41,249 nucleotides of DNA, taken from positions 1 through 41,249 of the forward strand of contig NZ_JAIEQY010000224.1 in assembly GCF_019747315.1 (NCBI RefSeq). The letters run 5' to 3'. The notes under the pieces were generated by a model. It was given only the letters and a program-made list of their open reading frames with translations. It was not told the origin of the DNA and ran no database searches. The DNA comes from Roseococcus sp. (lineage in GTDB: Bacteria > Pseudomonadota > Alphaproteobacteria > Acetobacterales > Acetobacteraceae). Below are positions 8,756 through 16,420 of the stretch, in pieces. The position numbers and the translations under genes are program-made. Every line of letters begins with the position of its first letter. Positions within the stretch are counted from its first letter, which is position 1.

Positions 8756-8771
8756 AGCACTATTCGTGCCA
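8756..8771 (-). promoter_or_regulatory. Sigma-54 (RpoN) -24/-12 promoter of the PEP-CTERM gene
   Basis: The minus strand reads TGGCACGAATAGTGCT. Compared with the sigma-54 consensus TGGCACG-N4-TTGCW it differs at one base (G for the first T of TTGCW), and GG and GC are separated by exactly 10 bases. Transcription would begin near 8745, giving a leader of about 46 bases before the ATG at 8698, which is preceded by AAGG. The locus encodes PrsR, an activator with a GAFTGA sigma-54 contact loop, so the site has a natural activator nearby. Confidence 0.72.
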
Positions 8772-8790
8772 GCTATTTTATAATGGATAT

Positions 8791-9663
8791 TCAGTGACTT
8801 GCAGGGGTCCTCGGTATCGTCCCCGCGCGACTGTAAAGCCTGGTGACACTGGGCTCCGGCTCATCCTGGCGAAAGGGCAGCCCGGCCACCACCAGCAGCA
8901 GGATCACCAGGGTGAAGAAGACCCATCCATAGATCAGGTGGTCGGCCGCCGCCGCCTCGGCGCTGCCCAGATGGTGGCCGAGCAGCACGATCCCCAGCGC
9001 CCGCAGGCCATTGGCCACCACCGGCACCACCAGCGCGAGGACCATCACCGCCACGCGCCGGCCCGGGCTGCGGAACATCACCGCCGCATAGAGCCCGCCG
9101 AAGGCGAGCGATGCGATCAGGAAGCGCAAGCCGGCACAGGCCTCGGCCACGAAGAAGATGCCGGCCGGAATCTCGATGATCAGCGCATCCACGAAGTGCG
9201 GGATACCCAGCAGCGAAAGGCCGGCCACGATCATCCAGGCCGTCACCTCCTGCAGCTGCGGCACCAGGAAGGCACCGAAAGGCACCAGGAAAACCAGATA
9301 GCCAAGCGGCACCGCGAAGGCGCGGAACAGGCGCCAGCCGAACACGCCCAGGAACCAGGCGGGCACCAGCCCCAGCGCGGCCAGCTACCGCCCCTCCATG
9401 ATCCCCAACCGCTCCGCCAGCCACCAGCCGGCGCCGAGGCCCGCCGCCACGGGCAGGGCCCAGCAGCTGGGCGCGGCGAGGCCGGTGAAGCGCGCCCGCC
9501 GCTTCCAGCCCAGCCAGAGCGCGATGGGCAGGATCAGCCAGCAATGATGATAGGCCGTCGAGCTCGACCAGATGCCGAGCGCCGCCGCGATCTCGGCCCG
9601 GAAGGCCAGGCCCAGCACCGGCAACCCGGCAAGGAAAACCATGCTTGCGCGCGTGAGGTTCAT
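8791..9663 (-). pseudogene. xrtA: Exosortase A (XrtA) interrupted by an in-frame amber codon
   Basis: Without the stop this frame would give about 290 residues, the usual size of a stand-alone exosortase. Residues 1-92 hold N-terminal membrane segments and the conserved SSTAYHHCWLILPIALWL region. Codon 93 is TAG (minus strand, 9387-9385). The frame then continues with LAALGLVPAWFLGVFGWR and the catalytic core: Cys176 in AEACAGLRFL, Arg221 in ANGLRALGIV and His242 in DHLIYGW, with several membrane helices. A single C-to-T change from CAG (Gln) explains the stop, since Gln suits this position in the family. All catalytic residues lie after it. The downstream part could restart at GTG 9366, 18 bases past the TAG, giving 191 residues. 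The ATG overlaps the upstream glycosyltransferase stop (ATGA). It could be a real null allele, a split gene, readthrough or a sequencing error. Confidence 0.88.
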
Positions 9664-10871
9664 TCGGCCGGCACCAGCAGCGGATCCAGCCGGCGCAGCG
9701 TGACCGCCCAGTCATGGCAACGTTCCATCGCGAGCCTCCCCGCCGCGCCCAGCCCCTTGTGCTGCCCGCACAGCACTTCGCTGATGGCCTGGGCCGTCGC
9801 GGCCGCGCCATCGGCCACCAGCAGGTCCCGCCCTGGGGTGGCGCGGATGCCCTCCGCGGCGGGGCTGGAGGCGATGACGGGCCGGCCCATCGCCATGGCC
9901 TCCAGCAGCTTGTTCTGCACCCCGCGCGCGATGAGCAGCGGCGCCACCGCTGCCGCCGCATGGGCGATGTAGGGCCGCGTATCGGCGACGCGCCCGGTGA
10001 CGTGGATGTCCGGCATGGCAGCGAGGGCACGCACCGCCTCGCTCGGCCGGGCGCCGACGATGTGGAATTCCGGCGAAACCGCCCGCCCGCGCAGCAGCGG
10101 CATCACCTCCTGCGCGAACCAGAGTACCGCCTGGATATTGGGCCGGTAATCCATGGTGCCGGTGAAGACCAGCGCCGGCCGGCCCGGGGTATAGGGGTTG
10201 ATGAAGGCCAGCGCGGGGTCGAAGCGTGCCAGCTCCACGCCATTATCCACCCAGCTGGTCCGCCCCGCCGCCTCGGGCGCCAGCTCCACGAAGCGATCGC
10301 GCTCGGCTTCCGAGACGAGGATGGTGTGGTGGAAGCCCGCCGCCGCCAGGCGTTCATAGGCGAGCAGCGTGTGGGCCTCGTGCGCCCAGATCAGGCGCTG
10401 CGGCATGCGGGCCTCGGCCGCATAGGCCAGCCATTTCTCGCTATCCACATCCACCAGGTCCAGCACCCGCGCCGGCACCGCGTCCCAGCCGGGGGCTGCC
10501 AGCACATATTGCGCCATGGCCGAGGAATAGACGAAGGCCGCATCATACCGCCGCGCTGCCAGCCCCGCCGCGACCCAGGCCCGCAGGCGCGGCGCGTGGA
10601 ACCAGCCGAGCGTGAGCGGCCGGCCCGGCCGCGCCCGCAGCAGCGCCCGCGCGCCGGCCGCCAGCCCCAGCCGCACCGGCACGCATTCCACCGCCGCGCA
10701 AATTCCGCGCAGCTTCGGCAGGTGGTCCTGGTCGGCCGGGTCGTCGGAGAGGCAGCCCAGCTCCACCTCGAAGCGGCGCGACAGATATTCGAGGATGTGC
10801 CAGGAGCGGATGCGATCCCCCTTGTCCGGCGGATAGGGCAGGCGATGCGCGAGGAAGAGCAGGCGGGCCAT
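9660..10871 (-). CDS. Exosortase A-associated glycosyltransferase (TIGR03087-like, GT4 fold)
   Basis: The 403-residue protein opens with ARLLFLAHRLPYPPDKGDRIRSWHILEYL, the typical start of the PEP-CTERM/EpsH1-type glycosyltransferase family. An N-terminal Rossmann domain is followed by a GT-B C-terminal domain with LVFTGTMDYRPNIQAV and VQNKLLEAMAMGRPVIASSPAAEGI (nucleotide-sugar binding loop with the conserved Glu). It probably adds a sugar to the lipid-linked exopolysaccharide repeat on the cytoplasmic side. The start at 10871 lies 5 bases past the FemAB stop; the open frame further upstream only overlaps the FemAB gene. It is coupled to the exosortase by an ATGA overlap. Confidence 0.9.
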   Translation of the reverse strand: MARLLFLAHRLPYPPDKGDRIRSWHILEYLSRRFEVELGCLSDDPADQDHLPKLRGICAAVECVPVRLGLAAGARALLRARPGRPLTLGWFHAPRLRAWVAAGLAARRYDAAFVYSSAMAQYVLAAPGWDAVPARVLDLVDVDSEKWLAYAAEARMPQRLIWAHEAHTLLAYERLAAAGFHHTILVSEAERDRFVELAPEAAGRTSWVDNGVELARFDPALAFINPYTPGRPALVFTGTMDYRPNIQAVLWFAQEVMPLLRGRAVSPEFHIVGARPSEAVRALAAMPDIHVTGRVADTRPYIAHAAAAVAPLLIARGVQNKLLEAMAMGRPVIASSPAAEGIRATPGRDLLVADGAAATAQAISEVLCGQHKGLGAAGRLAMERCHDWAVTLRRLDPLLVPAE

Positions 10872-10876
10872 GCGCG

Positions 10877-11911
10877 CTATCCCAGCCCCCGCACGATGGG
10901 CGGGCCCAGCAGGTTCGCCACGCGCAGCGGCAGCCGCCGCCAGGCCGAGATCATCAGCTTGTATTTCGGGTTGTTTGGGTTGTGCTCGCCGAGCCGCGCG
11001 CCGGGCCGCAGTTGATAGGCGTAGTGCAGCGGCTGCGGCGTAAAGCCCCAATGCTGCTTGAAGGCATAGGCCCCCGTGCCCGTCTTGCTGCGGCCGAAAT
11101 CGAAGATCCGCGCGCCACGCTCGGCGCCGGCGCGGCGCATCACCTCCCAATACATGAAGTCATTGCCCGCCAGCGCGCGCGCCGCCCGCGTGCCGCCGCC
11201 GTAATAGGGCAGCACCTCCTCGCGGAAATGGAAGTTCAGCACAGCGGCGATCGGCTGGCCTTCATGCAGCACGGTCAGCACATCGCTGTCATCCGCGAAG
11301 ACCTCGCCCAGCAGCCGGAAGTAGCGGCGCGGAAAGACCGGCGTGCCGAGGTTGTGGACGGATTGCGCGTAGATGGCGTGCAGCCGGTCCGTGTCGCGAT
11401 CACTGACGGAGGTGAGGCCGTTCTGAATCCCCTTGCGCACCATGGCGCGCTGCTTGCGCGGGATGGCGGCCATGTCGGCCTCGGCCTTCCCTGTCATGGG
11501 CTTGCGAAAGGTGGTGTAGAGCGCGCCACGCTCGGGCCAGCCGCGATCAGGCGGATGCAGATGGCGGAATTCCAGGCTGGGCACGTCGAGGCGGCGCATC
11601 AGCGCCTGCGCGTGCTCGGTCAGGGCGGTGGCGGCCTCGGGCGTGGCGGCCACCGGCCCGCCATAGACGCAAAAGGGCGTGGAGATCAGCCCATCGCCGA
11701 ACAGCCAGGTCTTCATCCGCGCGAGCGGCAGGACACCGACCACTGCGCCATCCTGCTCGGCGAAGGTGAAATGGGTCGCGTGGCCGAACCCCTCCTCGAT
11801 CACGCGGCGCCAGCCGGAGAGGTGGAACATGGTCGCCGCCGGGGTCGCGCGAACGAAGCCATCCCAGGCGGCGGCCGAGGCGGGGGTCAGGGCGTGGAGG
11901 CGCAGCGTCAT
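10877..11911 (-). CDS. FemAB-like peptidyl/acyl transferase of the XrtA locus (TIGR03019-like)
   Basis: The 344-residue protein has two GNAT-like halves typical of the FemAB superfamily. Recognisable segments are MFHLSGWRRVIEEGFGHATHF near the N terminus, PRKQRAMVRKGIQNGL in the middle, and IFDFGRSKTGTGAYAFKQHWGF in the second half. FemAB proteins transfer amino acids from aminoacyl-tRNA, or acyl groups, onto cell-surface precursors. In XrtA loci they are assumed to decorate the exopolysaccharide or its carrier, but no reaction has been established to my knowledge. The start at 11911 comes one base after the deacetylase stop. This is one of the few genes here ending in TAG. Confidence 0.88.
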   Translation of the reverse strand: MTLRLHALTPASAAAWDGFVRATPAATMFHLSGWRRVIEEGFGHATHFTFAEQDGAVVGVLPLARMKTWLFGDGLISTPFCVYGGPVAATPEAATALTEHAQALMRRLDVPSLEFRHLHPPDRGWPERGALYTTFRKPMTGKAEADMAAIPRKQRAMVRKGIQNGLTSVSDRDTDRLHAIYAQSVHNLGTPVFPRRYFRLLGEVFADDSDVLTVLHEGQPIAAVLNFHFREEVLPYYGGGTRAARALAGNDFMYWEVMRRAGAERGARIFDFGRSKTGTGAYAFKQHWGFTPQPLHYAYQLRPGARLGEHNPNNPKYKLMISAWRRLPLRVANLLGPPIVRGLG

Positions 11912-11912
11912 G

Positions 11913-12791
11913 TCACGCAGTCGCCAGCAGGGAGGCGTGCAGCGCATCCATGCGGCCCCAGGCGAAATCGCTGAGCAGCCGCTCCATCCGGCGCGCCATG
12001 CTGCGCTGGCGGGTGTAATGGCGGAAGGCCGCCCGGCTGCCGGCGGTGGTGACGCGCGGCTGCCCCGGATCCAGCTCCCAGGGGTGGAAGTAGAAGATGC
12101 CCTGCCGGCCATGCACGTGATTCACCCGCCGCAGCCCGGCGCGGAACAGCCAATAGGGCGCCAGGCGGAACCATCCGCCGCCCGAGCAGGGCAGGTTGCG
12201 CCCCAGGGCCGGCAGGATGGTCATGGGCAGCTCCACCACGCCGTCCGGGCAGGGCCAATGCGGCACCACCTCGGCCTCGGCCGAGCCATAGGCGTCGTGC
12301 CGGATCGGGAAGACGGAGGAGCTGTAGCCATGCCCCTCCTCGCGCAGCACGCGATGCGCCCAGGGCGTCTCCCGCGCGCTGATCGAGAAGGTCGGCGCGC
12401 GATAGCCGAGGATGGGCGTGCCGGTGATGCCCTCCAGGATGGATTTCGCCCGGCGGATGTCACGGCGGAAGGCGGCCTCGCCGATCACATCCACGCGCTC
12501 ATGCCCATAGCCATGGCTCGCCACCTCATGGCCCGCGGCCGCGATGCGCAGCACCAGCTCGGGATGCCGCTCCGCCACCCAGCCCAGGACGAAGAAGGTG
12601 GCGCGCACATCGGCGCGGGCGAAGCTTTCCAGCACGCGGTCCGTGCTGGCCTCCACGCGCGATTCCAGCTTGGACCATTCGCGGCGGTCGATCACATCCG
12701 CGAAGGCTTGGACCTGGAACCACTCCTCCACATCCACGCTCATCGCGTTGCAAACAGGGGGGGTGAAGGGGGGGCTGAAGGGCGCGCTCAC
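11913..12791 (-). CDS. XrtA-locus polysaccharide deacetylase (TIGR03006-like, NodB fold)
   Basis: The 292-residue product carries the carbohydrate esterase 4 motifs in order: MSVDVEEWFQ (catalytic and metal Asp), ATFFVLGWVAERHPELV, SHGYGHERV (metal-binding His pair) and GYRAPTFSIS. The HPWELDP segment near 240 is characteristic of the locus-associated subfamily. It removes acetyl groups from N-acetylated sugars of the polymer; with no signal peptide visible it may act on cytoplasmic intermediates. I chose GTG 12791, which overlaps the TGA of the ATPase gene (GTGA), rather than an ATG at 12821 inside that gene. Confidence 0.9.
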   Translation of the reverse strand: MSAPFSPPFTPPVCNAMSVDVEEWFQVQAFADVIDRREWSKLESRVEASTDRVLESFARADVRATFFVLGWVAERHPELVLRIAAAGHEVASHGYGHERVDVIGEAAFRRDIRRAKSILEGITGTPILGYRAPTFSISARETPWAHRVLREEGHGYSSSVFPIRHDAYGSAEAEVVPHWPCPDGVVELPMTILPALGRNLPCSGGGWFRLAPYWLFRAGLRRVNHVHGRQGIFYFHPWELDPGQPRVTTAGSRAAFRHYTRQRSMARRMERLLSDFAWGRMDALHASLLATA

Positions 12792-13777
12792 CACCGCAGC
12801 CTCCCCGACTTGCCATAGCAAAGCCGGCCGACCCAGCCGAGGCGCTGGGCATAGGCCTCGAGCGCACGCTGGTTCTCCTCGGCGCGGTCCGCCAGGCGCT
12901 CGAAGAGATCGGAGTTGGAAGGCGACTGCGCTTCGATCGCGCCATCCGGCACGGCGCTGGGGGCGAGGGTGGGGCCGCCCAGATCCTCCTCCAGCTCCTG
13001 GGCCGTCATTTCCGCCATGGCGGCGGTGATCTGCCCGGCATCCTCCAGCGCGCCGCTCAGCATGATGCGGGCGCAGAGCCGGTTGATGCGGCGGGGAATG
13101 CCGTCGCTGTAGCGGAAGACGACGTCCAGCGCATCGGGCTCCCAGGCGGGTCGCCCCTGCCAGCCCACCGCCCGCAGGCGATGCAGGACATAGCCATGCG
13201 TCTCCTCCCGCGTCAGCCCGGTGAGGTGGTAGGAGGCGATGACGCGCTGGCGCAGCTGGTCGAGATCGGGGCTCGCCATCATGCGGCGCAACTGCGGCTG
13301 GCCCATCAGGATGGTCTGCAGGGCCTGCTGCCCCGGCAGGGTGACGTTGGAGAGCATGCGCAATTCCTCCAGCGCGGGCAGCGGCAGGCCCTGCGCCTCG
13401 TCGATCACCAGCAGATGCCGCCGGTTGGAAATCCGCATCGCCTGGGTGATGCCGCGCAGGACGGCGGCCTTGTTGCCCTCGGGCTCGGCGCCGAAGGCGT
13501 GCGCCACCATGCGCAGCACGTCGTCGCCGCTGACCAGCGTGGTGGCGATGCGCGCGACGACGAAGCCGGCCGGGTCCAGCTCCTCGCAGAGGTGCTCGAT
13601 CAGGGTGGTCTTGCCGGCCCCCACCTCGCCGGTGACGACGATGAAGCCCTCGCGCTGCGAGAGGCCGTAGACCAGGTGGGCATGGGCGCGCCGATGCACG
13701 CTACTCGGGAAGAAGAGGCGCGCATTGGGTGTCATCTGGAAGGGATGTTCGCGCAGGCCGTAACCGGTGCCGTGCAT
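12788..13777 (-). CDS. XrtA-system-associated ATPase (ExeA-like AAA, TIGR03015-like)
   Basis: The 329-residue protein begins YGLREHPFQMTPNARLFFPS, the signature of the ExeA/secretion ATPase group. It contains a Walker A motif TGEVGAGKTTL (49-59), a Walker B motif LLVIDEAQ (122-129), a sensor-like NVTLPGQQALQTILMGQPQL segment, and the helical lid with DGIPRRINRLC. These AAA ATPases are thought to help assemble or energise export of the polymer at the inner membrane. The C terminus (about 265-329) is variable. AGGAG lies 7 bases before the ATG. It sits 35 bases after the beta-barrel gene's stop and overlaps the deacetylase start. Confidence 0.92.
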   Translation of the reverse strand: MHGTGYGLREHPFQMTPNARLFFPSSVHRRAHAHLVYGLSQREGFIVVTGEVGAGKTTLIEHLCEELDPAGFVVARIATTLVSGDDVLRMVAHAFGAEPEGNKAAVLRGITQAMRISNRRHLLVIDEAQGLPLPALEELRMLSNVTLPGQQALQTILMGQPQLRRMMASPDLDQLRQRVIASYHLTGLTREETHGYVLHRLRAVGWQGRPAWEPDALDVVFRYSDGIPRRINRLCARIMLSGALEDAGQITAAMAEMTAQELEEDLGGPTLAPSAVPDGAIEAQSPSNSDLFERLADRAEENQRALEAYAQRLGWVGRLCYGKSGRLRW

Positions 13778-13812
13778 GGAGGCACTCCTGTGTCGGAAGG
13801 GGGGAAGGACGG

Positions 13813-15549
13813 TCAGAAGCTCTGGCGCAGCCCTATGACGACGACGTTCTGGATGGCGCGGCCCCCGCCGAACTGATCGCCGCGATTGGTCAGCCCGTAT
13901 TGCGCGTAGGCGCTCAGGCCCGGCGCCAATTGCGTGACGAGGGAGACGGTGCCGCCATAGACATCGCCCGTCGGCTGGCCCTGCCGCTCGAGGCGCCCGT
14001 ATTGCAGGGAGGCGATGGCCGTCGTGACCGGCGTCAGCGCGTGGGACCAGGTGAGGGTCAGGGAATTGCCCGTCTGCTCCAGCGCGGTCGCGCCCGACGC
14101 CACCGTGACCGGGCGCTGCCGCTCGCTGGCCAGGGTCAAGGCGAAGACGTCGCGCGGCCAGGTCTGGGTGATGGTGGCGCTGGCGCGGCGGATGCGCAGC
14201 AGGCTGCCCTGCGCGCCCAGGAAGGAATCCGCGAAGGGCTGGGAGGCCGGCGCGCCGGTCAATGAATCCACCGGATTGCCCAGCGCATCGAGCGTCGTCA
14301 GGTTCAGGAAATCCGCGGCGCGCTGGGCGCCCGTCGTCAGCCTTTCGGAATAGCTGGCGAAGATGCGCGTGCGCCCGCCGATGGCGAAGACGGAATCGAG
14401 CGCCGGCGAACTGAAACCACCCCGATGCACATAGCGCAGCGTGAAGCCACTATCGGGCGAGAGTGCGACGCGGGCGCCGACGGACCAGATCGGCTCGCTC
14501 AGCTCGAAGCGCGGCGTGCCGGAATAGCGCTGCATCTCGTAGCCGCCTTCGGCCAGCAGCGCGAAGCGGCGGTTGATGAAATACCGCCCTTCGACCGTGG
14601 CGCTGCGGCGATAGGCGTTCTGCAACACGCCCGTGCCGTCGTAGTCGGTGGAGAACAGCCGCGCTTCCAGCCCCAACGGGCCGAAGCGCTCGCCGGTGCG
14701 CGCCACGCCATAGAGGGCGTTGGCGGTGAAATGGTCATTGGCGAAGCCGGTGGGCGCCGTCGTCTGGGACAGCGCGGGGCCGCCCCCCACCAGGTTTTGC
14801 TGCACGGATTGGAAGGCATAGCCCGCCTGTACCGTCGCCAGATCCCCGAAGCGATGCATCCAATAGGGCGCGATCTGGTAGGCGATCGTCTGCACCAGCC
14901 CGTCCCGGCCGAGGCTGGGTGTGGATTGCGGCGCGAAGCCGCCATTCGCCGCCTGGGTCGCCGCTGCACCGCGCAGATCGACGAAAATCGCCTCCGGCAC
15001 GATGGTCGCGAGGAATTGCCCGTTGAAGCGCTGCAACACCTGCGGCCGCGAGGGGTCCGCGCCATAGAGCTGCAGCGCGGGCGTGTAGTTGAGCAGCCCC
15101 TGGAGGCGCGCCGTATCCGCCGTGATCGCCAAGCCCGGTGTCAGCGTGGTGATCAATTCGGAACGCGCGCCGGTCGCGGTCTGCTGCAGATTGTCGGTGC
15201 CCAGCACCTGGGCTGCGATGCTGGGCGTGACGGTGAAGCGGCGGGCCGTGGTGTCGGCAGGCCGGCCGGCCGCGTTGAAGGGAAAGCCCTGCGCGGTGGG
15301 GATCAGCGCGGAATTGCCCAGGGCGGGCGCACCCGGGGCGGGGCTGCGCGCCAGCGGCGCATCGAAGCCGGCCGAAGCGGGCGCGCCGGCCTCCGGCGCG
15401 ATGCCGAGGCTTGGGTCCGACATGGCGGCGGGGCTTGTGTCAGGCGCAACCACCCCGGCACGGGGGGAGGTCTCCAGCGCGAAAGGAGGGGCCTGCGCCA
15501 GCGCCGCCGCCGGCAGCATCAGCACGAATCCGAGCGGTTCAGGACGCAT
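13813..15549 (-). CDS. XrtA/PEP-CTERM-associated outer-membrane beta-barrel protein (TIGR03016-like)
   Basis: The 578-residue protein has a signal peptide, MRPEPLGFVLMLPAAALAQA, then a Pro/Ala-rich linker of about 90 residues. A long body follows with alternating polar and aromatic residues and many YxxxR/YGRL-type strands, ending in VVIGLRQSF, a C-terminal Phe typical of barrel insertion signals. It is likely the outer-membrane partner through which the polysaccharide leaves, or a scaffold for it. The start overlaps the last 11 bases of the tyrosine-kinase-like gene; an upstream in-frame extension would lie wholly inside that gene and is not supported. Confidence 0.85.
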   Translation of the reverse strand: MRPEPLGFVLMLPAAALAQAPPFALETSPRAGVVAPDTSPAAMSDPSLGIAPEAGAPASAGFDAPLARSPAPGAPALGNSALIPTAQGFPFNAAGRPADTTARRFTVTPSIAAQVLGTDNLQQTATGARSELITTLTPGLAITADTARLQGLLNYTPALQLYGADPSRPQVLQRFNGQFLATIVPEAIFVDLRGAAATQAANGGFAPQSTPSLGRDGLVQTIAYQIAPYWMHRFGDLATVQAGYAFQSVQQNLVGGGPALSQTTAPTGFANDHFTANALYGVARTGERFGPLGLEARLFSTDYDGTGVLQNAYRRSATVEGRYFINRRFALLAEGGYEMQRYSGTPRFELSEPIWSVGARVALSPDSGFTLRYVHRGGFSSPALDSVFAIGGRTRIFASYSERLTTGAQRAADFLNLTTLDALGNPVDSLTGAPASQPFADSFLGAQGSLLRIRRASATITQTWPRDVFALTLASERQRPVTVASGATALEQTGNSLTLTWSHALTPVTTAIASLQYGRLERQGQPTGDVYGGTVSLVTQLAPGLSAYAQYGLTNRGDQFGGGRAIQNVVVIGLRQSF

Positions 15550-16420
15550 CGGCGCCCGCCTCCCCGGCCGACCCGCCGAAGCTGCCACTGCCGCTGAGCC
15601 GCGTGCGGTTCAACAGCAATTGCAGGACGGGGCAGGCCTCCAGAAGGTCAAGCGCGGCCTCCACCTCGCCGCGGGCGGTGCGTTGCGCATCCACCACCAG
15701 CACCACCTGCCCCGCCGCGGCCGCCAGCGCCGACGCATCGCTGCTGCTGAGGCAGGGCGGCGTGTCGAGCACAAGGACGTGATGCGGCAGGCTGGCGGCG
15801 AGGCGGAGCACGGCATCGGCCAGGGTTCCGCCCGGCGCGGCTTCCGTGCGGCGCGGCCGGCCCGAAGGCAGCAGGGAGAGACGGTCCAGCGCCGTAGGCA
15901 GGACGAGCTCGGCGCCGCGCTGCTGCGGCTCGGCCACCAGGTCCCGCAGGCCGGGGCGTGCCTCCAGGCCCAGCGCCTCCGTCAGGCCGCCGTCACGGCC
16001 ATCCGCATCCACGAGAAGAACCGGCCGGGCGCCGCCCGTCGCGATGCCGCCGGCCAGGTTGAGCGCGATGAAACTGCGCCCCTCCCGCGGCAGGGCGCTG
16101 GCCACCAGGATGATGCGGCGCACCGCCGCCTCATCGGCCTGGCGCAGCAACTGGTGCTGCACGAGGGCGATCTCCTCCTGCGCGCGGCCGGGCCTGCCGC
16201 CGGCGGAGGGCGCGAGCAACCCCACCGCCCGCAGCGCCTCGGCAGGGATCAGCGTCGCCGGCGGCGGCGTCAGCAGCGCGGTGAGGGGCGAGGCCTTGCC
16301 GGGCGAGGGGGGCATGGGGGAAGCAGGGGCGGGCGGGATCGGCTGCTCCGCCGCCTGGCGGCGCAGCATCTCGGCCGCGCGCTCCACCAGGTGGCCGCGG
16401 TAATCGGCGCCGGGGTTCAT
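15539..16420 (-). CDS. XrtA-locus tyrosine autokinase-like ATPase with an altered Walker A motif
   Basis: The 293-residue protein has the domain order of the CpsD/CapB-like BY-kinases found in XrtA loci. A Pro-rich N terminus is followed by the adaptor-like EEIALVQHQLLR, then the P-loop region VASALPREGRSFIALNLA (107-124), Walker A' VLLVDADG (134-141) and Walker B VLVLDTPP (215-222). The usual PGEGK(S/T) is PREGRS, so the invariant lysine is Arg115 and a glycine is Arg112. The codons are fully arginine (CGG, CGC), so one base error does not explain them. The C terminus (GSGSFGGSAGEAGADAS) has no tyrosine cluster; the only Tyr is residue 7. It may be a structural partner of the Wzz-like protein with weak or no kinase activity. 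It overlaps the chain-length gene (ATGA). Confidence 0.87.
   Translation of the reverse strand: MNPGADYRGHLVERAAEMLRRQAAEQPIPPAPASPMPPSPGKASPLTALLTPPPATLIPAEALRAVGLLAPSAGGRPGRAQEEIALVQHQLLRQADEAAVRRIILVASALPREGRSFIALNLAGGIATGGARPVLLVDADGRDGGLTEALGLEARPGLRDLVAEPQQRGAELVLPTALDRLSLLPSGRPRRTEAAPGGTLADAVLRLAASLPHHVLVLDTPPCLSSSDASALAAAAGQVVLVVDAQRTARGEVEAALDLLEACPVLQLLLNRTRLSGSGSFGGSAGEAGADAS

Noticed and set aside
8831..8847. TGTAAA...TGACA as an activator site shared with 18798-18829
   Set aside because: Spacing differs (17 versus about 32 bases), so the resemblance is probably chance.
9385..9387. Pyrrolysine or other programmed UAG recoding in the exosortase
   Set aside because: No supporting recoding genes or elements are visible, and TAG ends at least one other gene here (FemAB-like).
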